64,000 bases of DNA from Pirellulimonas nuda (GCF_007750855.1 NZ_CP036291.1:2046001-2110000); one strand, 5' to 3'; shown: positions 28,507 through 37,406, counted from the stretch's first letter. A program made the numbers and translations. Notes: a model not told the origin generated them from the letters alone.

Positions 28507-30085
28507 CTATCGTAAGTCCTTGGCCAGTAAGGGCTTTACAGCTCTCGGCCGCCTTCTGGTTAATTTTGCCCAAACTACCAGTTTGGGACATGCGCGGACC
28601 CCGAATACCGTGTTTGCGCGCAACCGGCGCGCAAACATTTTCCCCCTCTCGGCGGCCTGCGTCTGGCGCCGGCCGGGCGTCGGCGGTCCCGGTCGCCTGC
28701 TGAGGGAGCGGCCCGCTTGTTGGATCCGCGACCGTCTCGACCGCGCTCGCCAGGTCGGCCGATTGCAGGTGCGTGTAGCGGTTCATCGTGAGCTCGATCG
28801 TGGAGTGCCTCGCGAGGCCCTGCGCCTTCCGCGGGTGAACCCCTGCCTCGCTGAGCGACGTGATGAACTGGTGTCTCAATGCGTGGAAGTCGAACTTCTG
28901 GCCGTACTGGTCCTCGTACTCGATCCCCGCCGCTGTGAGGTCGGCTCGGAGCATCGCCGCGGACCGGCCGCCCCAAGAGCCGGGCCACAGCTTCGCAGCG
29001 CCGCCGTTGAACGCGAGCGCGGAAGGCTCTGCAGCCCGCTTCGCATCACGCCACGCCCGCAGCCGAGCGACCAGCCAGGCCGGCAGGGGCTGCTCGTCGC
29101 GTCGGCGGCGCTTCGAGTACGCTGCTTCGACGACCGCGACCGGCGCGTCGCCGTCGAGCCTCAGCGACCGCTCCGTGAGGCTGGCGAGCTCGCCCGCACG
29201 GAACCCGGTGCCGATCGCCATGGCGTACAGCGCGGCCCGGTCGGCACCGTCGAGTCCGCGGAACGTGCTGTCGCTCTTCTGCGTAGCGTCGATCAGCCGC
29301 CGAACCTCATACTGGGAAAGGGCACGGCGCTCGTGACGCGGGTCGGTGCGATCGTTCTGCGACTTGAGGTGGACCAGGGGGTCGGCCGGGAGCCGCTTCG
29401 TGCAGACGCACCACTTCGCGAACCCCTTAATGGCCGTCAGGTGGGCGTTCATCGTGCGGACGCCCCGCGAGGTCGGCTTGGCTGGCGTGTCCTCGGAGGC
29501 AAGGCCCTGCCGCTCATAGCGGGCAACGGTCCCGGGGTCGATCGAGAGCCGCTTGGCGATCTTGTTCTTCGACAGCTCCCCCTCTGCCAGCAGATTCAGC
29601 AGCTCGGCCACCTTCTCTGGCGCGAGCGTGGTGGGCGTTTTCTGTGCGCGTAGCGCGTCGAGGGCCGCTTCGACCCTGTCCCCCGTCAGGTCCCGCAGGA
29701 AAGCCATCCGGCCCGTCTCACGGACCCGCCGCAGGTAGCGCCCGCACTCCGCGACGTAGTCCGGCGTGTTCCCCTTCGCGCGCAGGTGGTCGAGGAACGC
29801 GGCCATCGTCTCGCCGATGGGGGTTTGCAGGTGGTCGTCGAATTCATCGGTGCGGCCGCTCGCGCGGCGCTCGGCCTTCAGCTCGAGCGCGTTCAGCATC
29901 GTCTGCGCGGCGTCCTTGTTCTTCGCCAGCGCTTTGCGTTTGTAGACGCCATGCTCGTTCTTGTAGACTCCGTACCACTTCGGCGAGCGGACCTTCTTGG
30001 CCACGGCCCCGGGCGTGCCGCGCTTCACGCGGCGGCCTCGGTCATCGACGTAGTGCGTCGTGGTGATCTTCTGTAGTGAAGCCAT
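28442..30085 (-). CDS. Tyrosine recombinase/integrase
   Basis: This 547-residue integrase would integrate and excise a mobile element at tRNA-Ser. The catalytic domain has the first Arg in GTGFRAGELASL, HxxR in HALRHQF, the second His in GLARHST and the nucleophile Tyr in TMNRYTH. A helix-turn-helix-like insertion (ELSKNKIAKRLSIDPGTVA) lies near residue 185, which is unusual. The last 20 or so residues are encoded by the antisense of the tRNA gene, a common arrangement for tRNA-integrating elements. The ATG at 30,085 follows GGGAGG; the open frame to 30,292 is not used. Confidence 0.9.
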   Translation of the reverse strand: MASLQKITTTHYVDDRGRRVKRGTPGAVAKKVRSPKWYGVYKNEHGVYKRKALAKNKDAAQTMLNALELKAERRASGRTDEFDDHLQTPIGETMAAFLDHLRAKGNTPDYVAECGRYLRRVRETGRMAFLRDLTGDRVEAALDALRAQKTPTTLAPEKVAELLNLLAEGELSKNKIAKRLSIDPGTVARYERQGLASEDTPAKPTSRGVRTMNAHLTAIKGFAKWCVCTKRLPADPLVHLKSQNDRTDPRHERRALSQYEVRRLIDATQKSDSTFRGLDGADRAALYAMAIGTGFRAGELASLTERSLRLDGDAPVAVVEAAYSKRRRRDEQPLPAWLVARLRAWRDAKRAAEPSALAFNGGAAKLWPGSWGGRSAAMLRADLTAAGIEYEDQYGQKFDFHALRHQFITSLSEAGVHPRKAQGLARHSTIELTMNRYTHLQSADLASAVETVADPTSGPLPQQATGTADARPAPDAGRREGENVCAPVARKHGIRGPRMSQTGSLGKINQKAAESCKALTGQGLTIAEGRGLEPPTPYGAPDFESGC

Positions 30086-30176
30086 CACAAACCTCCCTGG
30101 CAGGAGCCGCACCGCGGGGCCGCCCCTGCCAGGAGGCGACCACCGCGAGCGCGGCAAAGGTTGATCTCGGCGCACT

Positions 30177-30587
30177 CTAAGGCGCCGTGGTGGACGGCGA
30201 AAGCTCCGGGGGGTGTGCCCCCGCCGACGGTGAGCCGGCCGCGCAGCTCGGCTGCGAAGCGGCCTCAGAAGCGGCGACATGAATGCGGGCAAGGTTTTGC
30301 GCCTTCGTCAGGCGGTCCCGTCCGGTGTCGATCAGCAAGCCACGACGAACCAAGGCAAGCCGAGCCGGACGGACGGTCGAACCGTCGATGCCCAGGGCCG
30401 CGCAGATTTCTTGGTCAGTCGCCCCCGCGGCGCCGCAGTCGCGGACGTGAGCCAGGATGCTCCCGCGGATCGAACGGGCACGCGGCACGATCGCCTTCGC
30501 CGCTGCGGCGCTGTTGGCGCTGCGGGGCGGCGGCGGCGCCTCGAAGAGCGGGAGAGTTTCGGAAGCAGGCGAGTAGTAGTCGGACAT
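30177..30587 (-). CDS. Winged-helix/HTH protein of the mobile element
   Basis: The central part of this 136-residue protein (IRGSILAHVRDCGAAGATDQ, ICAALGIDGSTVRPARLALV) reads as a winged helix that could act as a transcriptional regulator or excisionase-type control factor. Both tails are Pro- and Ala-rich. The ATG at 30,587 has GAGGGAT upstream. It lies downstream of the replication-like gene on the same strand and upstream of the integrase gene. Confidence 0.5.
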   Translation of the reverse strand: MSDYYSPASETLPLFEAPPPPRSANSAAAAKAIVPRARSIRGSILAHVRDCGAAGATDQEICAALGIDGSTVRPARLALVRRGLLIDTGRDRLTKAQNLARIHVAASEAASQPSCAAGSPSAGAHPPELSPSTTAP

Positions 30588-30639
30588 GGGTGATCCCTCG
30601 GATTGTTGGGCGGGGAAGCAAAGCACGCCGGTCGGCGTG

Positions 30640-31629
30640 CTACGGGGGGTGCGTGTCGCACGCCTGTTCAATGCCGCTAGTGGCCTTCGCCGCGCGTAGC
30701 TCGTCCACCAGACTCGTGGACTTCTCCCGCCACTCGGCGGCGTTCTTTTCGCGAAGCCTTTTGTTCTCGACCCGCCGGCGCTCTATGCGATCCACTTCGG
30801 CGGCGCGTCGAACTACGCTCGCCTGGCGGGCCTGCGCATCGCGGTAGTCGGCCGACGGTGGGGGCCATCCCAATTCGGGGTCATCGTCACGCTTGGCGCG
30901 GCGGACACGGTGGTAGAGCCTCACATGATCGTAAGGCGCCCACTCAGTGCGTCGGAGGCTCCAAACGGCAATGAGACGACGCACGCACCTAGGAGAGGCG
31001 CCAGCGGCCCGTGCGGCGGCGATGGCGCCCGCGGCGTCGTCAACGCCAACGCGAAAAAGTTCCTCCTCCACCTTCGGCCAGTCGTCTGGCTGGTCGCTGG
31101 GGGTAGGGGGAGGAAGGTTCTGTTCTGAACTTAAACTAAGGACCTCATCCTTACTATGAATCACGTTTCGTGATTCAGGTCGCGCGTTTCGTGATTCAGG
31201 TCGCGCGTTTCGTGATTCAGGTCCCAGTGCTTCTGACGACGGCAAACCGATGCCAGCTACCGCGGCCCAGTCCACTCGGAGAATATTCGTGTCGCGGCCT
31301 CGGCCGCTGCGAGTGGCCCTCCGATGAACCCTCACCAGCCCCATGAGTTCCGCATCGCGGCGGGCTACGTTCAGGCTGTTTCGGTTTAGCTCGGTCTCCG
31401 CGGTCATGCGAGCAATGCCCGCAAAGCAGCCGTCGCCGCGCGAGTCGAGTCGGTGGATCGCCTTGAGCAGGGTGCGAACATTCCGCCAGCGAACGCGAGA
31501 CAGGCCGGTGCGGGAATGATCGATAGCGTCCAGTAGCGCGTATCGCTCGGCGCGACTCGCGTCAAAAGCGAGCATGTACTGGTCCGAGCCGTTTGCTCGG
31601 CGCCACCGCGACTTGCTATGATGAGGCAT
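30640..31629 (-). CDS. HTH protein, possible replication initiator
   Basis: This 329-residue protein has a helical N-terminal domain with a winged-helix-like stretch (GCFAGIARMTAETELN, SLNVARRDAELMGLVRVHRR) of the kind found in plasmid and phage replication proteins. Its middle contains PESRNAR repeats because three tandem 21-bp DNA repeats lie inside the gene. The C terminus is a coiled-coil-like Arg/Glu-rich helix (IERRRVENKRLREKNAAEW). The initiator role is inferred from the repeats and gene position, not from a recognised domain. Start ATG 31,629 has AGGAA upstream. Confidence 0.45.
   Translation of the reverse strand: MPHHSKSRWRRANGSDQYMLAFDASRAERYALLDAIDHSRTGLSRVRWRNVRTLLKAIHRLDSRGDGCFAGIARMTAETELNRNSLNVARRDAELMGLVRVHRRATRSGRGRDTNILRVDWAAVAGIGLPSSEALGPESRNARPESRNARPESRNVIHSKDEVLSLSSEQNLPPPTPSDQPDDWPKVEEELFRVGVDDAAGAIAAARAAGASPRCVRRLIAVWSLRRTEWAPYDHVRLYHRVRRAKRDDDPELGWPPPSADYRDAQARQASVVRRAAEVDRIERRRVENKRLREKNAAEWREKSTSLVDELRAAKATSGIEQACDTHPP
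31164..31223. repeat. Three 21-bp tandem repeats (iteron-like)
   Basis: The unit CGTTTCGTGATTCAGGTCGCG occurs at 31,164-31,184 and 31,185-31,205, with a partial third copy from 31,206. The 40 bases to the left (about 31,127-31,163) are AT-rich compared with the surroundings. Iterons inside an initiator gene beside an AT-rich stretch recall the lambda O origin. GAATCAC and GTGATTC also form an inverted repeat at the left edge. Confidence 0.6.
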
Positions 31630-31673
31630 CGATTCCTCGCTCAGTGAGCTCCCCAGCTCGTTCGTCGAATCGT

Positions 31674-31985
31674 CTACGGGCGCCCTCCGGGGCGCCCGTA
31701 CTTTTGCGCGGTGAGCGTCTCCCATTCGGGCCGCGCAGGTGCGCCGGCGCGGAGCCAGTTCTCTACCTCGTCACGACGCCAACGGACCTTGCTCCCGAGC
31801 CGCAGGGGTCTAGGTACGAGGCCGGCTTGATCCATGCGTCGAATTTCGCGAGTCGAGCACCGCAGCTCGATTGCGAAGTCGTCGGCATCAAGTAGCGAGG
31901 CTCGCGAGCGCTCGGCCACGCCGCGTAGCTCGGCAATCAGCTCTTCGAGGGCCGTCGCCATAGCGGTAAAAGGCTGGACGGTCAT
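31674..31985 (-). CDS. AlpA/excisionase-like HTH protein
   Basis: This 103-residue protein has the MerR-like helix-turn-helix of AlpA/HTH_17 proteins: DDFAIELRCSTREIRRMDQ then GLVPRPLRLGSKVRWRRDEV, followed by ENWLRAG. Such proteins regulate excision or element gene expression. Its ATG overlaps the stop of the upstream small gene as ATGA. A hairpin (ACGGGCGCC stem) covers its last codons. Confidence 0.75.
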   Translation of the reverse strand: MTVQPFTAMATALEELIAELRGVAERSRASLLDADDFAIELRCSTREIRRMDQAGLVPRPLRLGSKVRWRRDEVENWLRAGAPARPEWETLTAQKYGRPGGRP

Positions 31986-32176
31986 TGCTCGCCCACCTGC
32001 TTCTGCTTCCTAATCCGCTTTGGCAGAGTCACTTTGACACCCAATTCGGACAGATTTTCCTTCGCGCGAGCAGCCGCGGAAAAGTTGTCCGATTCCCACG
32101 CGTGGATCAGCGCGGAGAAAATCGCAACTATGCGTACCGCTCTGTCGCGGTCAGGATCGGTCGCAGGTATCGTCAT
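31982..32176 (-). CDS. Small hypothetical protein of the element
   Basis: This 64-residue protein overlaps the AlpA-like gene by four bases. It is charged, with a helix SALIHAWESDNFSAAARA and a Lys/Arg-rich tail. No family is recognised. The overlap and shared strand support it as a real coupled gene. Confidence 0.5.
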   Translation of the reverse strand: MTIPATDPDRDRAVRIVAIFSALIHAWESDNFSAAARAKENLSELGVKVTLPKRIRKQKQVGEQ

Positions 32177-32324
32177 TTGGAGTTGGCCTCATCGATGGGT
32201 CGATGAAGTCAGCTCCGCGTTGCGGGACCGTTGCGTGGATGAGAGCGGAATTGCCTAGAAATCTAGGGCAAACCGACTGTTGGAGTTGCGTTCTGCGTTG
32301 CGTTGCTTTTTGCAACGGCTATGA

Positions 32325-34097
32325 TCAGTCCCAGTCCATCTTTCTGGGATCGCCGGATTCGTCGTAAGCGACCACGTCGGCGGGGCCTCGATAACCTCGG
32401 CGACGAGACCTCTTTTCGCCGCGTGCCATTGCCGCCGCGGCCTGGAACGTGCGATTGCGGCTCAAAGTCGATGGCGAGAATCCGACCTCTCGAGCAATCT
32501 CTGCGGCCGACCGGTCGGGGTTGTCTCGCAATGTCAACAACGCCGCGGCATGTTTCTCGCGATTGGTGAGTTTGGTCCGGCCAGGGATATCGGCTGTTGA
32601 GGAAGCCGACCCGTCGTCGGTAGGCGAGCCTTGACCTGCTTCGTCGTCTGGACCGATCAACGCCGAGTGTCGAATTTGAGTCCCGCCGGGCCGCGTTGCC
32701 GCCAGGAGTTTGTTAGCCGCTGTTGCTTCTTTCAAGAGCGCGACCCGGGCGTACTCTAGATCAATCGTCGGCCGTTCTGCGATGTCGACAAGAAAACCGG
32801 GGAGCATCGTCTGCAATTGTCGCGGGTTTAGTTCCTGCCAATCGGCAACCGGTAGGTAGCTGCGGGGCAAGGGATCGTAGTCCGGGCTTCCCAAGTGCGA
32901 GTAGTCGATCACGCGTTCCAAATAGAGCTTGCCCAGTTCGAGCGAAGCGCTGACGAAGCTGACGCCGTGGCAGTCGAACAGGGTGCACGGCCCTGCAGAG
33001 GCACGAGCAAGTGCTTCGGCCTGGTCGGACCTTTTGCGCAGCAGCGCATCAAGTTCGGAGGTCACAGACCGCAATCGACCGGCGATGCCGACCAATTCTC
33101 CACAGACTCCGCCGCGTGCGGTCAGATCGTCTGCGATGGGATCGATACCTGTCTGGGGATGGTGGTGTTTCGCCCTTCTCTGAACGAGCAGGGCGGCAGC
33201 CACCACGTCGAGCCCAAGCGACGCTAGTTCGCCTGCCTTGACCTCTGCCACATCTCGCGACGCACTGTCGCTCACCAATCGCGAAACTTCGCTGAAAGAC
33301 CGATTCGCGATTGAATTAGGCAGAACAGTCGGGGCCGCACGCGATAGCTCTTTTTCAATCTGGACGCGGGCTTGAACGGGATCGACCTCGGGAAGCGACG
33401 CAACTGACGCCGGATGTTTCTCGTGATTGGTGAGTTTGGCCCCGTCCAGGTTTGCGGCAGGTAACTCTTTGGATCCTGACTCGCCGCCAACTTTGACTGT
33501 CGGCGGCATCGGGCCCACACCGGAGAAGAGGTCCGCTTGCGAACGGCGCCCTCGAATCCACTTGAGCGTATAGTCCATCTCCAGCGATAACCGCTTCTCG
33601 AATCGAATTAGGTCCATTGTGTTCCACTCTTGCTTCCACACTTCTATTTCCGCCCGATACTCTGGGTGGGACAGTAGCTGGATTGTCGTGAGGTCGCGGA
33701 GTTGGAGGGTGGGCATGAGAGACAAGGCGCAAGACGAGTGGCCCGCTGCAAACTCGTGGGCGGAACTACTGAGATACTGGCCGTCCGCGAAAGCATCGAA
33801 AGGTGGTAAGCCTGCACAAGCCAGTTCAATTGCGCCAAGAACGTGCTCGTTCAATGCCGATGTGGTAAGGTCTATTTCACGCCGATACGCACTCTTGGCC
33901 CTTTGGAATGACTTCAGGTGGCCGTTTGCGTCGGAAGTAGCCAGCCAGGACGGTGGGTAACCGACACAATGGAAGGCATCAGCAAAGAGTTCCTCCTGCG
34001 TTTCGACCGAACCATAAGCCGAAAGTCTAGCTTCCAGCAGGTCTTCTTCAGTGACCTGCTCGATGGCGGCGAATTCGATTTGCACTCGATAGTTCAT
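32325..34097 (-). CDS. Large hypothetical protein with C-terminal HTH
   Basis: This 590-residue protein has no domain I can name over most of its length. The C terminus contains a helix-turn-helix (SAAEIAREVGFSPSTLSRNR) and a basic tail (GEKRSRRRGYRGP), so DNA binding is likely. A segment is duplicated: KLTNHEKHPAS near residue 225 and KLTNREKHAAA near residue 515, the second leading into the HTH. The start at 34,097 overlaps the next gene's stop as ATGA and has GGGTGGAG upstream. Composition is less GC-rich than the flanking core genome. Confidence 0.55.
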   Translation of the reverse strand: MNYRVQIEFAAIEQVTEEDLLEARLSAYGSVETQEELFADAFHCVGYPPSWLATSDANGHLKSFQRAKSAYRREIDLTTSALNEHVLGAIELACAGLPPFDAFADGQYLSSSAHEFAAGHSSCALSLMPTLQLRDLTTIQLLSHPEYRAEIEVWKQEWNTMDLIRFEKRLSLEMDYTLKWIRGRRSQADLFSGVGPMPPTVKVGGESGSKELPAANLDGAKLTNHEKHPASVASLPEVDPVQARVQIEKELSRAAPTVLPNSIANRSFSEVSRLVSDSASRDVAEVKAGELASLGLDVVAAALLVQRRAKHHHPQTGIDPIADDLTARGGVCGELVGIAGRLRSVTSELDALLRKRSDQAEALARASAGPCTLFDCHGVSFVSASLELGKLYLERVIDYSHLGSPDYDPLPRSYLPVADWQELNPRQLQTMLPGFLVDIAERPTIDLEYARVALLKEATAANKLLAATRPGGTQIRHSALIGPDDEAGQGSPTDDGSASSTADIPGRTKLTNREKHAAALLTLRDNPDRSAAEIAREVGFSPSTLSRNRTFQAAAAMARGEKRSRRRGYRGPADVVAYDESGDPRKMDWD

Positions 34098-34381
34098 GGC
34101 TCCACCCTTGCAGCTTGGAGGCGACCCCGATTGAGTCGAGCGTCGCAAACGCGGCAAGGCAGCGTCGTTTGCCCTCCGCAACTTGGGCATCGCCGCTTCC
34201 GCTGCTTCGAAGTTGGATACAACCCACGTTGCGTATAGAGCCGCACCGTCCGACGATCGAGGCCCAAGGCCCGCCCAACGGCTGTAGCGTTCCAGCCGTC
34301 TTGAACGAGCACGAGAATGCGGCGGACTGTTTCTACAGGTAGAGGCCGGCCGCTATTTGCGTTGCCCATAAGATTCACCAT
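34094..34381 (-). CDS. Small HTH protein with CxxC knuckle
   Basis: This 95-residue protein opens with GNANSGRPLPVETVRRILVL and an HTH (NATAVGRALGLDRRTVRLYT), then a zinc-binding CPSCGGQTTLPCRVC (two CxxC). It is probably a DNA-binding regulator. The gene is coupled to the 590-residue gene by ATGA overlap. An inner start at ATG 34,369 is possible. Confidence 0.6.
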   Translation of the reverse strand: MVNLMGNANSGRPLPVETVRRILVLVQDGWNATAVGRALGLDRRTVRLYTQRGLYPTSKQRKRRCPSCGGQTTLPCRVCDARLNRGRLQAARVEP

Positions 34382-34757
34382 CTTGGTCGAGGAGAGCCGG
34401 CGGCTCGGCGTCGGGGGATGGTGAACCCTCAGACGCCGAGCAACCGAACACGGATTGCAAGCCCGCTACTCTCTGCGTCAAATCTTGCAAATCTCCCCTC
34501 GCATGGTCAAGGCGGGATCTGCTCGCCGGGCCCCTGTCCCTTCAGAATCATCCCGTTTCTAGGCGTGAATGCGGTAATGCAACTGCTTCCCACGATTGGA
34601 GCCCGGGCCGACGCGCCTGAACGCTTAACCGATGCTGCGCGCTTTAGCCGTAGTTTCGCGACGCCATAGCGTTGAGAAGTCGAACTGAAGCCCGAGAGCC
34701 ACGCAGTACCGAATCTGAGTTAGCTGAATCGAAAGGCGTCCGCCATTCCGAAAGACA
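34382..34757. other. Intergenic region without a visible gene
   Basis: No open frame with credible coding character, RNA gene or repeat is visible in these 376 bases. It probably contains the promoter of the minus-strand genes that begin at 34,381. Confidence 0.4.
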
Positions 34758-35468
34758 TCATTCTCCGCCGCGTCGAGTGACGCTAACGATCAGCGTTCGA
34801 TTCGGCATGGTCGCGGATACGCCCGAGAGTTTCAGATTGCCGACCACGAGGGGCTCGAATGTTCCTGAGCGGGTATTCGCAGCCCTGTGGTTCGACAACC
34901 ATTCACCTAGCTTGTCGTCGGGAATCCCCAGCAGGTCTTGCAAGATCACGATCGCGACCGCCATCGATGAGAGATCAGTTTCGTCGCCAAGAGTCACTAG
35001 CACCCGAACTGCATCTACGTCCGAGGGCCGGCCTTCGACGATGAGCGAGCAATTGCAGCTTTTGTGAGTGGCAGAGTAGCTGATCGAGTCGCCACGATCG
35101 GGGAAGTGTTGGATCGAAGTCGTCGTGAAGTCCTTCTCATCACCCCATCGTTCCAGCAGGTCGTGCATCGCCCTTCCAATACCGGGAGTTAGGCGTGGGG
35201 GCTTTGGTTGTGGCCGAGATGCGGCAGGTTTTCTTTGCGACTGGAGCCGAGCAAGCGACGCTCGGAGCCCTTCGTTCGCCGCCTTCTGTCCCTTCAGCTC
35301 GCGCTGCGTAGAGGCGTGCTCCGCAGTAAGCCGCTTGAGGCTGGCATCTAGCTCCGTGAGCTTCGCTGTTTGAGTCGCGTCGGCATTCGCCGAGGATTCA
35401 ATTCTGGGCGAAGAGCCACAGCCAGCGAGAATGAGCGAAAGTCCAGCTATCGCTAGGTTACGGGGCAT
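34758..35468 (-). CDS. Lipoprotein with coiled coil
   Basis: This 236-residue protein has a lipoprotein signal (LSLILAGCGSS), a coiled-coil segment of about 60 residues (LTELDASLKRLTAEHASTQR) and a globular domain (residues 90-236) that I do not recognise. It is likely anchored in the outer or inner membrane. On a mobile element it may be a cargo gene. Confidence 0.55.
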   Translation of the reverse strand: MPRNLAIAGLSLILAGCGSSPRIESSANADATQTAKLTELDASLKRLTAEHASTQRELKGQKAANEGLRASLARLQSQRKPAASRPQPKPPRLTPGIGRAMHDLLERWGDEKDFTTTSIQHFPDRGDSISYSATHKSCNCSLIVEGRPSDVDAVRVLVTLGDETDLSSMAVAIVILQDLLGIPDDKLGEWLSNHRAANTRSGTFEPLVVGNLKLSGVSATMPNRTLIVSVTRRGGE

Positions 35469-36112
35469 CGTGGTTGCTCCCTGGGAATGGAAAGCTCCGA
35501 GTATGATCGCCAGGCATCCTGCCGGCGAGCACGAGTTTCCGGCAGGCCCGTGCCAAGGATTAGGGGCGGGTCGACACCTGTCACGGGACGCCGCCTAAGA
35601 CCTCTGGTCGGTCGCCGCAGCGTCATCCGAAGGCCCCCCCCGGGCCCGATTCCGCAGCACAGCCTGCACACGGTTTATCCGCATTTGCCCGTCAGAACCC
35701 CGGGGCAGATATGAGCCGGCGCCCCGGCCCGCAGCGACGGCGGCGGAGACGACGGAGAACTTGGTGGGTAAGTATGTTTTGCAGCGCATGTCGGATTCTA
35801 CAGGGAAAAACCCACCTCGTGCGCAACTTACTTACCCAGCTCAACCACCTCGACGTGAGAAAAAACCCCTCGATCGCGAACGGAGTCGCCCCCAGGGGGG
35901 GGCCCCGGAAGGACCCCAAGAGGGGGGGGAGGGGGTGGGGAGGCCCCCCAGCGCTCGCCAGGGCGCGTTGGCCGCGATGCGGCTAGCGAGGCGATGCTTA
36001 CTCGCCCAACGACAACGGGCAGCGCCAGCAACGCTCAGCAAGACCTGGCAACGCCCGGCTTACTTTGCCTGACTGATCGGGCAGCGCATAGGCAAATGGC
36101 CCCGCCCCGTCG
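35469..36112. other. Gene-free region with poly-G tracts and an inverted repeat
   Basis: No gene is supported in these 644 bases; all open frames look like GC-driven artefacts. The stretch 35,892-35,950 has runs of seven to nine Gs. TGGGTAAGTA at 35,765-35,774 is repeated inverted at 35,829-35,838 and could be a regulator binding site or stem. Confidence 0.4.
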
Positions 36113-36556
36113 CTACGCTGCCGCCGCGGCCAGAACGCCCACCGGCAGGTCCCAGAGGCTCAGACGCCCCGGCACCCGGACGGCCGCGAGCGGCCGCACC
36201 TGATCCAGCTCCCAGCACCAGGGGCCAGTCGCAAACAGGTCCGGGGCCGTCGGAAACAATTCGGCGTCCGTGCTCGCCAACTCCCGGCACCCCACCAGGT
36301 CGGCAATTCCCAGCACGCAACCGCGAACCGCGGCGACCTGCTCCTCGGTGGCCAGGCTCCCCGGTGCGTACCGCTCCAGCCACGCGACCGCCTCGGCGTC
36401 CCGTCTGCGGGTCCGGCCGGCATGGATCACCAGCGCCCCCCGGTAGTGCGTCTGCCAGGTGCGATTCTCTACCCGCTTCTGGCCGTAGACGATCGCCCAC
36501 GCCCAGTAGGCGTCGATCGTTAACGCCTTGATTGTGCCCGGTCCGTGGCTAGGCAT
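36113..36556 (-). CDS. ASCH-domain protein
   Basis: This 147-residue protein matches the ASCH (PUA-like) fold: IKALTIDAYWAWAIVYGQKR, VENRTWQTHYRGALVIHAG, VLGIADLVGC and PWCWELDQVRPL. ASCH and related EVE domains bind modified bases or RNA, and one branch (YqfB) hydrolyses N4-acetylcytidine. A reader or eraser role is possible given the neighbouring modification-type genes. Its start shares one base with the previous stop (TGATG). Confidence 0.8.
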   Translation of the reverse strand: MPSHGPGTIKALTIDAYWAWAIVYGQKRVENRTWQTHYRGALVIHAGRTRRRDAEAVAWLERYAPGSLATEEQVAAVRGCVLGIADLVGCRELASTDAELFPTAPDLFATGPWCWELDQVRPLAAVRVPGRLSLWDLPVGVLAAAAA

Positions 36557-37062
36557 CAGAAGCCCTCGTTGGTGGTCGATTCGTTCGCGTTTCTAGGGTC
36601 GCAGACGGCGCGCTCTATTTGATCGAAGGCCGTGCCAAGGAACGCGTCGGCAGCCGGACGCGGCACGTAGTCGTCCCACAGCAGCTCGAAGATCTGCTCC
36701 GTGCTCCAGCCCCGCACCTCGGGCGTCGCCTCGCGAAGCTCGCGGCCGATCAGGTCGTAGCAGGGGACCGACGTGAAGTCACGCCCATCGCGCTCGACCC
36801 GCTGGCGGACGTGGCGCCATCCAACACGCCAGAACGCGGCGCTCCCAGCGACGCAGCGCCGCACGCTCCGCAGATAGATCTCCCAGGCGTTACGCCGCAG
36901 GTCCTCGGTCCATTGGCGGGCCTCGATCGCCTGCCGCCGCAGCTCGCGGGCCAGGTCGCGGACCTCGCGGACGCTCACCCCCAGCCGCCGGGCCTCGGCC
37001 CGCAGCCATTCGTCGGCCGCTTCTGTCGCGTCGCTCACCGGTTGGTGGTATCCTGCGTGCAT
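36556..37062 (-). CDS. Hypothetical helical protein
   Basis: This 168-residue protein is rich in Arg and Glu helices (RRLGVSVREVRDLARELRRQ, EDLRRNAWEIYLRSVRRC). No family is recognised. The ATG at 37,062 overlaps the divergent gene's start codon (CATG); GTG at 37,038 has AGGAT upstream and is a likely alternative. It is coupled to the ASCH gene. Confidence 0.45.
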   Translation of the reverse strand: MHAGYHQPVSDATEAADEWLRAEARRLGVSVREVRDLARELRRQAIEARQWTEDLRRNAWEIYLRSVRRCVAGSAAFWRVGWRHVRQRVERDGRDFTSVPCYDLIGRELREATPEVRGWSTEQIFELLWDDYVPRPAADAFLGTAFDQIERAVCDPRNANESTTNEGF

Positions 37063-37270
37063 GACCTGCCCTCGATGTCAGAAGCCCGTTGTCTCGGCCG
37101 GTGAGCTCACCACCGACGGCAAAACCCTGGCCGTCTACCAGTGCGACGACTGCACCACGTCGTGGGAGCTGGGGGGCAAATCCTTCAAGGCCGCCCTCAC
37201 CTTTGCCGTCGATGCCCAGGGCCGCTTCATCGACCCCGACACGCTAGCGCCGATCGCGTCGCTCAACTGA
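37061..37270 (+). CDS. Small zinc-ribbon protein
   Basis: This 69-residue protein has CPRCQK and CDDC (two CxxC about 26 residues apart) in a zinc-ribbon layout. It could bind nucleic acid or assist a partner. The start lies in the shared CATG with the divergent gene at 37,062. Confidence 0.5.
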   Translation: MTCPRCQKPVVSAGELTTDGKTLAVYQCDDCTTSWELGGKSFKAALTFAVDAQGRFIDPDTLAPIASLN

Positions 37271-37406
37271 TCTTGGCGCGTGGCTAACCGAGTTCTCCGT
37301 GCTGGGGGATCGTCGCCACCGCGCCGGCCGCGGCGAGCGTCAACTCGCCGCGGCCAACTTTTTCCGCCCGCGTCGGAACGCCCGCCGCTGGCCAAGGGTC
37401 GATCGA

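Noticed and set aside
31164-31223. CRISPR array
   Set aside because: The 21-bp units are directly adjacent with no spacers and lie inside a coding frame.
35711-35986. Small Arg/Gly-rich open frame
   Set aside because: It is made of GC and poly-G low complexity with no ribosome-binding site and no recognisable protein features.
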